Positions 12,601 to 24,287 of a stretch of DNA of 64,000 nucleotides are shown piece after piece. Positions within the stretch are counted from its first letter, which is position 1. Each line of letters starts with the position of its first letter. The stretch is from Erigeron canadensis (lineage: Eukaryota; Streptophyta; Magnoliopsida; Asterales; Asteraceae), in assembly GCF_010389155.1 (NCBI RefSeq), contig NC_057769.1, forward strand, positions 3,410,001 to 3,474,000. Direction: 5' to 3'. Below the pieces are notes generated by a model. The model was not told the origin of the DNA, ran no database searches, and saw nothing but the letters and a program-made list of their open reading frames with translations. The translations under genes were made by a program, and so were the position numbers.

Positions 12601-13165
12601 TTATTTTGAATGATATGGGAAGTCTTTTGCATTAAAATATAACACTTAGGTTCACTTTCCACCCTATCTGACTCTATTTATCTTGGTATCTAACGTTTTT
12701 ATCTGAACTGTTTGACTTGTTAGAGGCAAAATTAACATCTTTTACCAAATGGATTTCGTATCTTGTTAGTTGTACTGACTCCATACCATGATCCATGTTG
12801 CCCATGCACAGTTTAGACAAAAAAAAATTATTCCAACTGAATAGCATTATTGTATTTTTTTAAGGATGAGAAAAAGCAAATAGAGATTTTCTAAAGCCTG
12901 GAGTCTGCTTGTTGAAAATATATCATTTTCTTGCAAGATGTTGGACTAATGATATGTGGCTCATTCTGATTGGCCCATTGTGCAGGACAAGTGGAAAACA
13001 CTGGTGCACACAGCAAGAATATCACCACAGCAAAGAAGAGGCGAGCCTGTGCCTCAGGAACTCTTAGACAGAGTCTTAGCAGCGCATGCATACTGGTCAC
13101 ACCACCAAGTGAAGCAACAGTTCAAGCAACCATCACAACCCGAAACTTATGACTCCTTTAAATAA
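9619..13165 (+). CDS. Telomere repeat-binding protein (TRP/TBP, TRF-like with C-terminal Myb)
   Basis: Nine coding exons can be joined in frame with GT-AG introns: 9619-9699, 9788-10445, 10551-10739, 10987-11049, 11136-11215, 11319-11554, 11932-12267, 12371-12434 and 12986-13165, giving 628 residues. The N-terminus MVLQKRLEYGFNGYQ is the signature start of plant TRP proteins, and CAFDLLATVAGKLL follows in exon 2. Residues about 331-405 form a ubiquitin-like fold region (exons 5-6). The C-terminal Myb-like domain begins near residue 522 (RRIRRPFSVSEVEALV) and contains the telobox core VDLKDKWKTLVHTARI across the exon 8/9 junction, with the plant C-terminal extension after it. Known relatives bind double-stranded TTTAGGG repeats in the nucleus and act in telomere length control. 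The final intron (551 bp) splits the telobox, as far as I know a conserved position. No broken exon seen. Confidence 0.92.
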
Positions 13166-14842
13166 GTCAAACAAAATTTTTACAGCACAAGTCATAAAAA
13201 AGTAAGTAAAACATGAACCTTTTCCCTTCATCCTCCCTAACAATCACATTCCAAATACGGAGGTATTTGTAATTATCTATTGTTGTTATAACTTTTAATT
13301 ATCAAAACTCCTAATATAAAAAACATAACGAAAAGGTGGAGGAAGAACAGTAAAGATTACTCTTCTTTTTGTTGTTTCCGGGTTGGCGCAAGACTTGTAA
13401 ATGGGTCGACCGAATAAGAGCTTGTTTAGCTAACAGATTTTCTTTTGAAAACGCCCATCTTTGTATGGGCGGTCTCCTTATAATGCTTTCGGGTTGTATT
13501 CTTTGTTAGATTTTTCACCCTTTCCTCTCTTTGTAATGTTTAGAAATTAAGTGTAGGTTTGTTTGGTCTAATGTTGTTGAATAAGATGTCTAATTTATAG
13601 GAGTTTTGATGTATTTTGTCTTTTTGTGCATTTTCCTTTGAATGAATGTATTTTTGTTGCTGTATCATGCCATTATGGAAACTATTGGGCACATTAGTCA
13701 TGTGCCAATTTATCGGAGATTTATCTCCTGCTCTTAATGGTACGTGGGAGCGTTTCTTATATTGTTTCCAGTTCCCTAATAGCACATTTAACCGAAGACA
13801 CACCCATCTCGTGTTAACGTATTTCTTTCTTTGACCTGCCCTTTTTTTCTCTTTCTCATAATCTGACTCATCTTCAGCAGAATCGTCAACTCTCTCTGTC
13901 CTCTTCGCAACTCTCATTCGGTTTTAGCTTCTGTAAACCTGGGTTAATATGAGCAAGTGCAAGCAACCCCTGAAAACTAACATAAGCGTTTTCTCCTTCA
14001 GGATAACAAAGACATCACATAAAGCTGGACTTGGCGTATGAAGAACAACGGAGATACAAATTCTAAAGAATCGTGTAAAAAATACTCGTATATAGCATTA
14101 TAATACTAATACATAGACAAGATATTTGGTTAGATTACAATAGCTACCAAAAAAAATGCATGTATAGATCAAAGGAAAACTCAGTCACCATTTGTTAAAC
14201 CATAAAATTCGCCACAAAACTCAGATGGTAATACTAGTAAATACTTTTCATCATAAAATACCGAAATTCATTTATTTGAATGAATTACTAAGGACATGAT
14301 AATAAATAAGAGGATGGGTACGTACGTGCCTAAACAAAGGCTTAACTATCCCAGACAGTCAATTATGATAAACTCAAGTGTGATTAATTCTATTTTTATT
14401 CGTTTTTGTGAACGGGTCAGGAAGGCCTGTTACAACTTATGATTTTGGTTTTTCAAACAAAAATCTATTTATGAATCTTCTAACACATAATAATACTAGT
14501 AAAATAATATGTGGCAGCAGAGATAGATGTAAAACAAACAAAAACACAAAAGCTGCTTAGCAAAATACTTACATGCATCAACAATTAAACATAATACTCC
14601 GTAATAAATATATATCTCTTATTAATACAGTAACTAAAAGCTGTAGGCAGAAAGAAACCAATAATATCAAAATTCCACGTTGAGAGAACATTAATTAATT
14701 AATTAATCAAACACACATAATAACAACTGGAAATTGAGCAAGTCAGCAACTAATAACAGATTAACAGAGTTCTTATTACGAGTATTAATAATAGATAATA
14801 ATTGCTGCTCTCTTTCTTCACTGAGATGTCTTAGCTGTCATC
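13166..14842. other. 3' UTR of the telomere-binding gene, then intergenic DNA
   Basis: The likely 3' UTR runs from 13166 to roughly 13600. It contains a 7-bp perfect hairpin, CGCCCAT (13452-13458) with ATGGGCG (13465-13471) and a 6-base loop. Beyond this the sequence is AT-rich with no recognisable gene. A 125-codon minus frame here (13540-13917) overlaps the 3' UTR and looks accidental. Confidence 0.4.
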
Positions 14843-15201
14843 GTGAGTGCTCGATCGGATAATGGCATCATTGTCAGGAGGGCCGTACTTTTCAATATGC
14901 TCCTCGGCCACTTTCTGGCTCATCCTCAACGTCATACCCCGAATTCACGCACCTCCCTCTTCAACCGACCTTCCTCGTCAAAAATCATCAGGCCTTGCAT
15001 CATTTCTTCCTGCTTCGCCTCATCAATAAGACTCGGAATATTATTGGTGATGGTGATTCCACTTGCTCCCCTGACATTATTATTAACAGGGTTTTTTTTT
15101 TCAATAAATTTTTTGGGGGAGATCGATCGTCTATTTATATACGTATATTCATTTTGTTCGATTTGTGTTAAGTTACTTTTTTTTATGTCTACGTGGCCCA
15201 A
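14843..15201 (-). pseudogene. Unrecognised minus-strand coding-like patch with conflicting frames
   Basis: This GC-richer island reads as protein-like on the minus strand in more than one frame. One frame, entering near 15060, gives IPSLIDEAKQEEMMQGL followed by FDEEGRLKREVREFG and a stop at about 14932-14934. Dropping one G from the GGGG run around 14935-14938 would extend it through YDVEDEPESGRGAY. A different frame from an ATG just past that run reads MSQKVAEEHIEKYGPP and stops near 14835. A TATAAATA on the minus strand near 15130 could be a TATA box. I do not recognise the family. It may be a decayed gene, a gene with a sequencing indel, or an expressed short-ORF transcript. Confidence 0.35.
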
Positions 15202-15724
15202 AACGTACTAGATTTTAGTATATGGCCCAAAATTTTTTTGGGAGCCCATAAGTCCACTGTCCACTTAAATCTTCGAACAAAACAAACATTTGTAATTTAT
15301 TATAACCTATGACAATCATCAATACACGCACAAGAAAATTGAGACCTTGCTCGTTTATTGGTTCGAAACATCTCTAGCAGTGGTCCGACACATCAATACA
15401 GTCTAATGTTGTCCTATATATGGATTGGATTGTCTTATGTTGAAGAACGAAGACGATAAAAGACGTCATATTCCCTCAAACCATCACAATTCAAAAGTTT
15501 AGGTCTCGGTGAAGTCGGATTTTTCATTTTTATAGAGTACTAGTATTGTTAAGTTTTCCTAAAAATCAAGGCTAGATGACCAATTGACCATGGACTCCTA
15601 GTTGTCCCTGTTACTTGGTCGAAAATTGTTACAATTTTATAAACTATGTACAAGTATATTTAAACAAGATTCTAAGATAAAAATAAAAAAGCGTTATCAT
15701 TTAAAAATATACATTAAATTATTA
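15202..15724. other. Intergenic, nothing recognised
   Basis: AT-rich sequence between the minus-strand patch and the Stowaway element. No gene or repeat boundary identified. Confidence 0.4.
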
Positions 15725-15970
15725 CTCCCTCCGTCCCATATTAAGTGTCATAGTTTGACTTTTTGAGTCTTTTCTTTCAACTTTAACCGTAAATATTTTT
15801 ATTTGTGTTATTTTGATAAAACATATACGAATTGATTTAGTTTTAAATGTACTTTTATTGATATAACTTTAATCAATTAATATATAACACAAACAAAATT
15901 ATTTACGGTCAAAATCGAAATAAAAAGACTTGACTAGTCAAAATAGGACAATTAAAATGGGACGGGGGAG
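15725..15970. mobile_element. Stowaway MITE (Tc1/mariner-type)
   Basis: A 246-bp element bounded by the Stowaway terminal inverted repeat, CTCCCTCCGTCCCA at the left (15725 on) and its near-complement at the right (ending GGGACGGGGGAG at 15970). It is flanked by TA target duplications at 15723-15724 and 15971-15972. The interior is AT-rich with subterminal inverted pairing (GACTTTTTGAGTC-type left block and AAAAAGACTTG right block). No coding capacity. Confidence 0.92.
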
Positions 15971-15972
15971 TA

Positions 15973-16000
15973 TAATAATTCTTTGTAATATTTAAATTGT

Positions 16001-16031
<31 letters not shown>

Positions 16032-18394
16032 GCTTCTAAATTTTAGAGGCTTCTAAATTTTACTAATATTGTATTGTTGCATACCTCACACATGACACAA
16101 GCTCATTGACGTTCCTTGTTATCCTAGTTATTTACCGCACGTACCTTTCAACATATTTTGGCATTTAAAAGTGTGTTTGGTCTGTTTTGGCTCTAGACTA
16201 GTTAGCCGGCTCCTTATAATATGTAACTTTCATGTATAGGCTGATTAGTTTTATACTAGTCACAAATCTTTTAGTCGCTACAAAATTTCACCCGTTATAA
16301 CTTATAACTTGTAAAATAAATCATTTTTAGATTAGTTTGTTCCCAAAGTGAATGAAATAACCCAAATTCCTAATAAATGAAAAATTATAATAATAACAAA
16401 CGTGGTAAATGTGGTATTATATATTGATATTGAAGGCTTTAATAATATATAACAACATGTTCTAGTCAAATCATATAATCAAATAATGAAACGTTTTATT
16501 TAGAGCAACCTTGGATATTGAAACATTATTTAGCATTATCGGGGAGGCTTTAATATATGGGTGATGTAAGAAGGCAACCAAACCATTTAGTTAAACTTTT
16601 GTACTATTTTACACTCGCCTTTTGAAAAATAACAATAAAGCAACTTTAATCTTAAAACAACATAAATCAACTTTAATCATTCACAGTCTTCCATTATTAT
16701 CCTTTCACACGGTTCATTATTCCAACTTTGTTTTATTATGCGAATTTTGAATTGTATAATGAAGATTTCGGTTGAAATTTGAAAAAGTTGAAAGCTTATC
16801 CCCAAAATGAAAATGTCTAAGATGACGTTGATTTAGGCATCGACGAAGATGATGCCATCATTCGATACGACAATGATTTCTTTTTTAATTTTTTTTTTTA
16901 TCATTTATGAAGTTGATTATGGTGTTTTAACTTTTTCTTTCTCTAATTGGACTTTAACTTTTAGAATCTTTATACGTTTATGTTGAAATTATCTTCTATG
17001 GTGAGTTATTATTTTTTTTTTTTCTGATAGCAGATTAGATTAATATACGAGTATAAGACTTTCGGTGGATTCCCGAAAGACATTAAAGTTACATCAAATA
17101 GTTAAAGAACAATTTGTCATAATGGCCAAACTAAATTGTTTCCTTTTTTAATCCAAAAAAATAAAAAATACAAAAAATATCATGAAACACATCCATACTA
17201 GTCGACGTGCAATCATTGAAGATCGACGACATCAATAAGATCCTTCTTTTTAATTTGAATAAAACGTAAAGCAAGTTATTTGTAGAATTTGTAGGCGTTA
17301 TTTGTATTTGTATTTCAGTTCAACCCTTCCATTTATTTATGTGTGACACACGCATCCACTCGTCCGATATTGCACACACACACGTAGGCACCCACCAACA
17401 CACGCACCCTTTTTACGTCGATTCTCTTATTCTCCAAAACATTTGACTTGAACGGTGGAGGAGCGAAAAAATGTTTTTTTATTTTTCTATTTATTTATTT
17501 ACAATAAGTTTGGGCTAGCGATATGTTTATTCATATGCGGATCTCCTATTTCATGAAAGACTCATTATGGAAAACTCGCCATTAATTTGAGCATTGCTCA
17601 GGATTTGAAGTCTCATGCTTTTTCATGTAACAATCTACTGTGATTGATATTATTTTTTCTAATTAAGTATACAAACTGTTCTATAAGCTAGACATATTTA
17701 AAGACCAAAAATGAACAATGAAATATATATATCACTGCTTCTATGCTTAAAATTATAATAGCTAGATTTCGAAGTAAAGCATAAGTCTGAAACATACTAA
17801 TAAGCAGCAAGACAAAACTATCAATTTTAGTTATATGTTTTATTCACAAATGAGATTACAAATTATTCAAAAAAACAAAAGATACGAGTTATTGACACGT
17901 ATAGACAATCTAATTAATAATCAGTTATTTTGTGATTACTTTCAATTTTATCCGTACGATTCATACAATTTTTCGTGGAGGTCGAGTTATATGAACTTAA
18001 TTGGTGTTACGTTGTCTTTAATTCCTTCCGATGTTCCATTCTTTCAGTCTTCTCACACACATATGCACACGCATGCGTACATCCATCCATATCCAGTCAC
18101 AATTATTTTCCATCTAATTATTAATTTAGTTTATCTTCTTATTTTACAATAACATTTTTTATTTAATAATTATTTAACTCTTTTATTATATATATACACT
18201 CACTAATCATTATGCCTTCATTCAAAATCTGTTATATAGAGGATTTTTTTTAGAATTAACATTCAAGCATTTTACATGAAAATAGAAAGCAAACAGTTAA
18301 CAAGTTGAGTTGTTAATCTTTTTTGTGTAATAAAACTAAAACATTCTTTAACTACATTCGTATATCTTGACGTCCATCATATATAGCATTACTA
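15973..18394. other. AT-rich intergenic region
   Basis: No supportable gene over about 2.4 kb. It contains an (AT)n microsatellite at about 16003-16031 and a CA-rich patch near 17370-17400. The 105-codon frame at 17835-18152 has a biased hydrophobic and His-rich composition and no family resemblance, so I do not call it. Confidence 0.4.
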
Positions 18395-18704
18395 TGATGA
18401 CCCATTGAACTCTGTTAAGCAACTCAACGACTTCACGTGAGAGAAAACCAAAAATATCAGATGCAAATGGTAAAAAAAAAAAAAAAATCATTTTTTTTAA
18501 TTTAAAGATTTAGCCGTTAGTCAAACACTCAACGTCTAAGTAATTTTTGATGCCCCGTTGAACTATGTCAAGCAACTCAACAACTTCAGGTGAGAGCTAG
18601 AAAATCGAAATCATTAAATACAAATTGTCAAAAAAAAAAAAAAAAAATCATTTTTATATAGAGATTTAGCCGCTAGTCAAAGACTCAATGTCTTAGTAAT
18701 TCTT
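18395..18704 (+). repeat. Two-copy tandem repeat, unit about 153 bp
   Basis: Copy 1 (18395-18547) and copy 2 (18548-18704) match along their length: TTGAACT near the start, AAGCAACTCAAC, an A-rich tract, then GATTTAGCCG and TAGTCAAA. Both A tracts have expanded to 16 or more A residues. The copies have diverged, so the duplication is not very recent. Confidence 0.8.
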
Positions 18705-18759
18705 TTAAGTTATCTATAAAATATATATATATCCTATATCACATATATATATATATATA

Positions 18760-19823
18760 CTAGGTCTTTTACCCGCAGGATGTGCGGCTATTAAAATGTC
18801 ATTAATGAACGGAATGTAAGAAAAAAAAATCTACGGCTAATTAAAATATCATTAATGAATGGAATGTAAGAAAAATAATCTAGATGTGGATATTTTTTTT
18901 AACCACAATCTAGATGTGGATATTGATAATTATTAAAAGTATTTTGTGTTAATCTATACAATTATATCATTTGTTGGCCCTTGTATTTTCATATTATGGT
19001 TAACAACAAAACCAGTCAACAAAAAAATTAAACAACATGCGCTGAATCTGGACTTTACTACATAGGTTATTAAAAAAAGATTATCACATATAAAACTGTA
19101 TTCAATAATAATACATAGCAACAATGAAAGTAGAAAATATGTAGCATGCCTATCTATTCATCAAATGTAATTATATGTACAAAACAAAATACTAAACATG
19201 ACAACAATTTATTCATATAACATTCACATAAATATAATACGTATAAGTAAAAAACCAATAAGATAAATAAGAGAAATTCATATAATCTAGTAGTAAAGTT
19301 TTACAAAAGTTTCTAAATTTTTTTACAAAAGATAAAAACCATATGATTTCTAAATTTTGATATAGTTTATATATTTTTTACAAAAGTTTTATATAATCTA
19401 GCTATAATTTCAAATAGTTGAAAGTCCATGCAATTTCAAGCACAATACTATTCCAAAAATAGATTTTATTTTTTTTTCGTTTGGAAAACTTTGGAGTAAA
19501 AGTAGATTTAGATATAAATATTTTTTTTTTCATGTATATGATTCTTTTTTATTTTTATAATTAATATAGAAGTATAAGATTTGATTTGATATTATGAATA
19601 TTTTGTATTTTTCATGTACGGGATTTTCTTTTAAAATATAGGAGTATGAGATTTGATTTGTTATTATATTGTTTTTATTTAATATTTTGTATTAAATTTA
19701 TACAATATTGTTAAAAAAAATATGGAGCTGCCACATAGGATAAATCCTACGTGACAATGTTTAAACATAGTTTTAGTTTGAAGAATGCTTCAGAAGTCTT
19801 GGTTAACTACTGTTTTATAATGT

Positions 19824-19826
<3 letters not shown>
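18760..19826 (-). mobile_element. Non-autonomous Helitron-like element H1 (minus orientation)
   Basis: Read on the minus strand, the 1067-bp element starts with TC (complement of GA at 19825-19826) and ends with CTAG (18760-18763). It has flanking A and T in the expected order (A at 18759, T at 19827 on the + strand). The 3' hairpin is CCGCA (18773-18777) paired with TGCGG (18783-18787), about ten bases inside the end. Near the 5' end is a block with the short palindrome AGGAT-AA-ATCCT (19737-19748) and the start motif TAAAACAGTAG, shared with H2, H3 and H4. No coding sequence. Confidence 0.72.

Positions 19827-19874
<48 letters not shown>
19827..19874. repeat. (AT)n microsatellite
   Basis: A run of about 24 AT dinucleotides abuts the 5' end of Helitron-like element H1, consistent with an AT-rich insertion target. 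Confidence 0.95.
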
Positions 19875-19878
<4 letters not shown>

Positions 19879-19986
19879 TTATCTATAACGAGCATATTAT
19901 AACATGTTCTAATGAACAACTAAATCATAATCACTAACCACCCCTCTCTTGCTGCGTGAAATATATGTAGCATTTTACACCGAACG

Positions 19987-20265
19987 TCTCCTTTTGTTTC
20001 GATCAATACTTGTATCTTCTATTGGAATGACAATGGCTTCATAGGTTAAACATTTAAAACTCAATCCATTAATATATTTTACATCAAATATTATATAATC
20101 TTTGATGTAAGTATGTAACTATATTAATGAAAATACATTTAAAATTCAATCCATTCATATATTTTACATCAAATATTATAAAACAGCTAAAACTATTAAC
20201 GGTCAAAGTTGAAATTGAAAAATTTAACAAATTAAATCATGACATTTAAAATGAGACAGAAAGTG
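19987..20265. mobile_element. Decayed Stowaway MITE
   Basis: The right end reads GACATTTAAAATGAGACAG, a mutated form of the Stowaway terminus seen intact at 56162-56183. The left end (TCTCCTTTTGTTTCG) is a degraded counterpart. The interior holds the subterminal block AACTCAATCCATT twice (about 20059 and 20138) and CGGTCAAAGTTG near the right end, as in the other copies. A TA follows at 20266-20267; the left TA is not preserved. Confidence 0.55.
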
Positions 20266-20301
20266 TATATAATACAGTATATGTATTATTATTATTAAGG
20301 A

Positions 20302-21721
20302 TCTTTATATATATTAAAAGACAAATGACTTAATAGTTAATATATAATTAATAGAATAATAGATATGATATATTTTTATTACACGTCTTATCATATAAAT
20401 ATAAAATTAATTACTAAAAAATAATAAAATTTAATGTAAATATATTAAATTTTTTAAAAGTATTTGTAAGGTTATTCTTTTTTTGAAGTATTGGTAGATG
20501 AAGAGATAATCCACTTCCATTATTATATTATTCATAACACGTATCTATCTTAAAAATTGACTATAAGTTTTTAATTCTAAACTTTTATCTACTTGAAGAA
20601 TGAGCATTCCGATTAATCTAAAACTTTTAAGTAAAATCTACCTACTCAATGTTTATGCTAGCTAAACATGCATGCAGGCTCAACTTTTTAGATGAAACAT
20701 CTATCTTTATTTTTAATTACGTTTTAAGCATCTTTCATGATTACTTTTTGACTATATTTCTTTTAAGTTAATTAGACTTTTTAGCTTGCATATAATTAAA
20801 CCTTGATAATAATCTAATCTTTATAACAATGTAAACCCGTGTATTTGATACGGGTCTAAATGTGACATCCGTCACCAAAACCGATAGTTTATAATAGTCT
20901 CTACCTTGAATTCCTAATTTCTTGACTAGTCAATGTGCCTACATAGTATAACAAGCGTAGAGATGTTGTGATCATTCCAATATGTAACTCCTATTACTTG
21001 AATTTCAATAGTTTAAGATTTAGTCACTCTATTTTCTTAAACATAAACGGTTATAGTTATTCCCGATGATATCTAGACATATAGGTATATGTCACATTCA
21101 TTTCTAGACACGGATAAATCTCTTTACACTACTTAATGGTGGCTTAAAATCTATAATTATCAAGGTAAATTATAATGATTATATAGTAACAATAATAACA
21201 ATAATAGTTTTATTATACTATTAAATTAAAAGGTAAATAAATAAAGCAACTAAAAATTTCAAATGCAAATTGATGTGCTTATATCAAATATCAAAACATA
21301 TCTTTCCAGACTTTTAGATTGAAATTTACGGCTAATCCCATCCCATTTGAGTTATTTTAATTATAATAATAATATAGTCTAATTATAAACAAACTCAAAC
21401 ACTTATCTATATAAACCTTATTAGTTAAATCAATATAAAAACTCTAAAACAAATTACTCTTTGATTTCGTGCTTCCCTGCCGTCGAACAAAACTCCAACA
21501 AAAAACACAAAATTTTAATAACTCAATAGTCAACGCAACATCCTAAAGAATTCTTGGATTTTAATTGGTAAGTCTAAATTAACTTTTCTTTATTTTAGTT
21601 TCTAAAATATCTTTCATATAATAATCTAAGGTTAAAATCTTTATAGATTATATTTATATTATTTTGTCAAAGTATCTAAAGAGTGATCATTAATTTTGGG
21701 GTAAAATTACTTATCTCTTCT

Positions 21722-21766
<45 letters not shown>

Positions 21767-21810
21767 TATCTTTATATTATTGATCTTATATTATAAGTAA
21801 CCTATGTTGA

Positions 21811-21846
<36 letters not shown>

Positions 21847-23661
21847 GGCAAAATTTATAATAATGAATGAATGGGTTTTTTAGGGTTAAATCAAAAGTTT
21901 GAAGTATAAATCATATTAATGTTAAAACTTTATGTATTTATTGTAGCATAATAATTAATGTAATTAAAGAAATCCAATTATGAAGGCATGGAAATCATAA
22001 TAACAGGTGTAAATAGGTGTTAGAAAGATTTGAAAGTTTATATATGTATATTAGTTGTAGTAGTCTTTAAAACAGTAAGTTTGAGTCATTTCAGAATCTG
22101 GACAGATTCGGTTTGTTAACTTTGAAAGGTCATATCTTGGTCATGGAAGATGTTTAAGTCAAGTTTTTGGTGTCTAAAATTAAATTCAGGAAGTCTACTT
22201 TCTGGTGGAATTAGTTTAGTGTAAAAATATAAAGTTTAAGGTTGTCAAACGAATTTTATAACAAAACTGCGCAAAGTTGAGTTTTCCGAACAGATTTAGG
22301 TCGACTTCAAATAGTCATATCTTGGTCACTTTTATGAACTGGAAGATTATTTTTTCCCAGAAACATTTTTAAGATGTTAAGAGTGTACAGTAAAAATTTG
22401 GATTTTTTTTGAAGCTTCGAAGGCCCTTAACTTTTATAAAACTTTTCTGCGCACAAACAGTGAATTTTCTGACTAGTCTGTAATATTGGAATTTTTAAAA
22501 ATAGTTAACGTGCGAAATAAATTAAGTAAAAATTCATGTAAGTTTATAACACTCTAAGGTTACAGTAGTTAAGATTTGAAAACTTGAATTGGTCGTTTCA
22601 TCCTAATAAAAAATAGATAAGTTTACCAAAAGTTTCGACGAATATGAGCTTGTAGAATTCAATCATAAATCATTAAAACAAATACTCTATATTAAGTTGT
22701 GTGACTTGTAACTTAATAATATATGAGAAATTAGTTGCGAATATTTTGAAAGTAGCCATATATGTATATCATCAAATACGGTTTACAATGGACGGTTATT
22801 GACCATGACCATAATTGTAACTTGTTCTTATATATGTGTTGTGTAGATTCTAGTGATCATTTTGGACTTTGCACAACTACTTGCTTGTTGAGGTGAGTTT
22901 CGTGGCCCTTTTTATTTTATTTATTTGGGGGAAAATGATGCTCAAAACACTTTTCATTTCTTTACTAGTTGTGCCAAAACTTGTTTGTTTTCTTGGACAA
23001 ATACGTGTAATTATGAAATGTGTATGCTAGCTTGTTTGGGTTGATTCTATGGTGCAATAGATGTCTGTTGATATCTATTGAAGACTATTTGAAATCTATC
23101 GACCAACTATATACTCCAGCTGGTAGTTGTTGGTATTACAGTGTGTGATTAAAATGTTGGCAAGTAGTGATGTGATTGTGTTGTTGGCAAGCAGTGATGA
23201 GTTTGTGTTGTTGGAAAACTATGATGGCATTGATCGGTATTTGGTATGCATACATGCTACTACATGTTTATATTTACACTATTGTCCAAACCTCATTTAT
23301 CATGCACAACAAATTCATTTGTATTCCTATAAACCTACGAACTCACCAACATTATGTTGACATTTTCGAGCATTCATTTTCAGGTAATAACAATGCTTAA
23401 GGAGAGTGAGCATATGGACTTTAGAAAGACTAATAAAGAGATCCTTCATGGACTCCTAGTTGCATTTAATCATTGAACTCTATTTGCTATTTGTTACATC
23501 TTTTGCTATTTGAGGCGTGTTGACTAGACTTATCCCGCTTGTGGACATTTATTTGGATTTCATTTAGTATAACTATATTACAAATTCCATGTGCTATTGC
23601 TATATCTTTTCACCATATCCTACGATTCCGCCTATAGGTGAGGTGTGACACTAAAATCTAG
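20302..23661 (+). mobile_element. Helitron-like element split by a solo LTR
   Basis: The 5' end is TC at 20302 after an A. The 3' hairpin ACCCGTGT/GTACGGGT-type arms (20835-20842 and 20848-20855, one wobble pair) is followed by GGTCTAAA and then interrupted. After the interruption the element resumes with CTAAAATCTAG, its CTAG at 23658-23661 followed by T. Removing the inserted LTR and one copy of the 5-base duplication gives about 565 bp ending GGGTCTAAAATCTAG, the same 3' end as copy A at 4119-4132. No coding sequence. Confidence 0.75.
20861..23650. mobile_element. Solo LTR, probably of a Ty3/gypsy element
   Basis: The 2790-bp segment begins TGTGACATCC and ends GGTGTGACA, the TG...CA form of LTRs, and is flanked by a perfect 5-base duplication CTAAA at 20856-20860 and 23651-23655. 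No primer-binding site, polypurine tract or internal gag-pol region is present, and the left terminus does not recur inside, so it is a solo LTR left by recombination between two LTRs. The TGTGACATCCGTCACC start resembles chromovirus-type gypsy LTRs (inference). It contains two long (AT)n runs at about 21727-21762 and 21817-21842. Confidence 0.82.
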
Positions 23662-24287
23662 TTCTAATTATTAGGATTATTTTTACATAACTCAACTTTT
23701 ATATATATATATATATTTATTTAATATTTATTATTTTTTATCTTAAAATATCACTTTTAGCTTTTATGTTTCGCATGGACTTAACTTATATATGTATACT
23801 TTTTAAACAGGGATAAATATCATGGAATATAATAAACTTTGGACGAATGTTTATATTAGGAAATAATAAAAATCGTGTATATTTTATATAAACAACTTCG
23901 AAATTATGTTTATTTTATGTAAGAAAAATGTATCTGACCAATCAAAATTTAACAAGTGGCGGCTATATATGGTTGTCACGTATGATTTTTTTACATACAA
24001 TAAACATAATCTAGAGTTGTTCACATACAATACACATAACTTTAGTAATTTTCCACTATAAACATCCATCCAATGTTTGTTACATTCCAAGATACCAATC
24101 CCTTTTTAAATATTATAATTATTTTGAAATATGGTTTTCCAAGAACTCAACTTATGTATATATATATATATATGTAATTTTATGTATAATATTAGGATTT
24201 TAAAAATATTATTGGGTAATATATATATTATTATTTAGATTTATTAGCTTTATTTTGCCATGGTATATGTATGTATATATATATATA
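23662..24287. other. AT-rich intergenic region
   Basis: No gene seen. It contains short (AT)n tracts near 23701-23716 and 24158-24172. Confidence 0.4.

Noticed and set aside
13540..13917. 125-codon minus frame beginning MRVAKRTERVDD
   Set aside because: The first third is Lys/Glu-rich low complexity, the rest overlaps the 3' UTR of the telomere-binding gene, and no family is recognised. Considered accidental.
17835..18152. 105-codon plus-strand frame
   Set aside because: No family signature, AT-driven composition and His/Pro repeats from CACACA sequence. No promoter or splice context.
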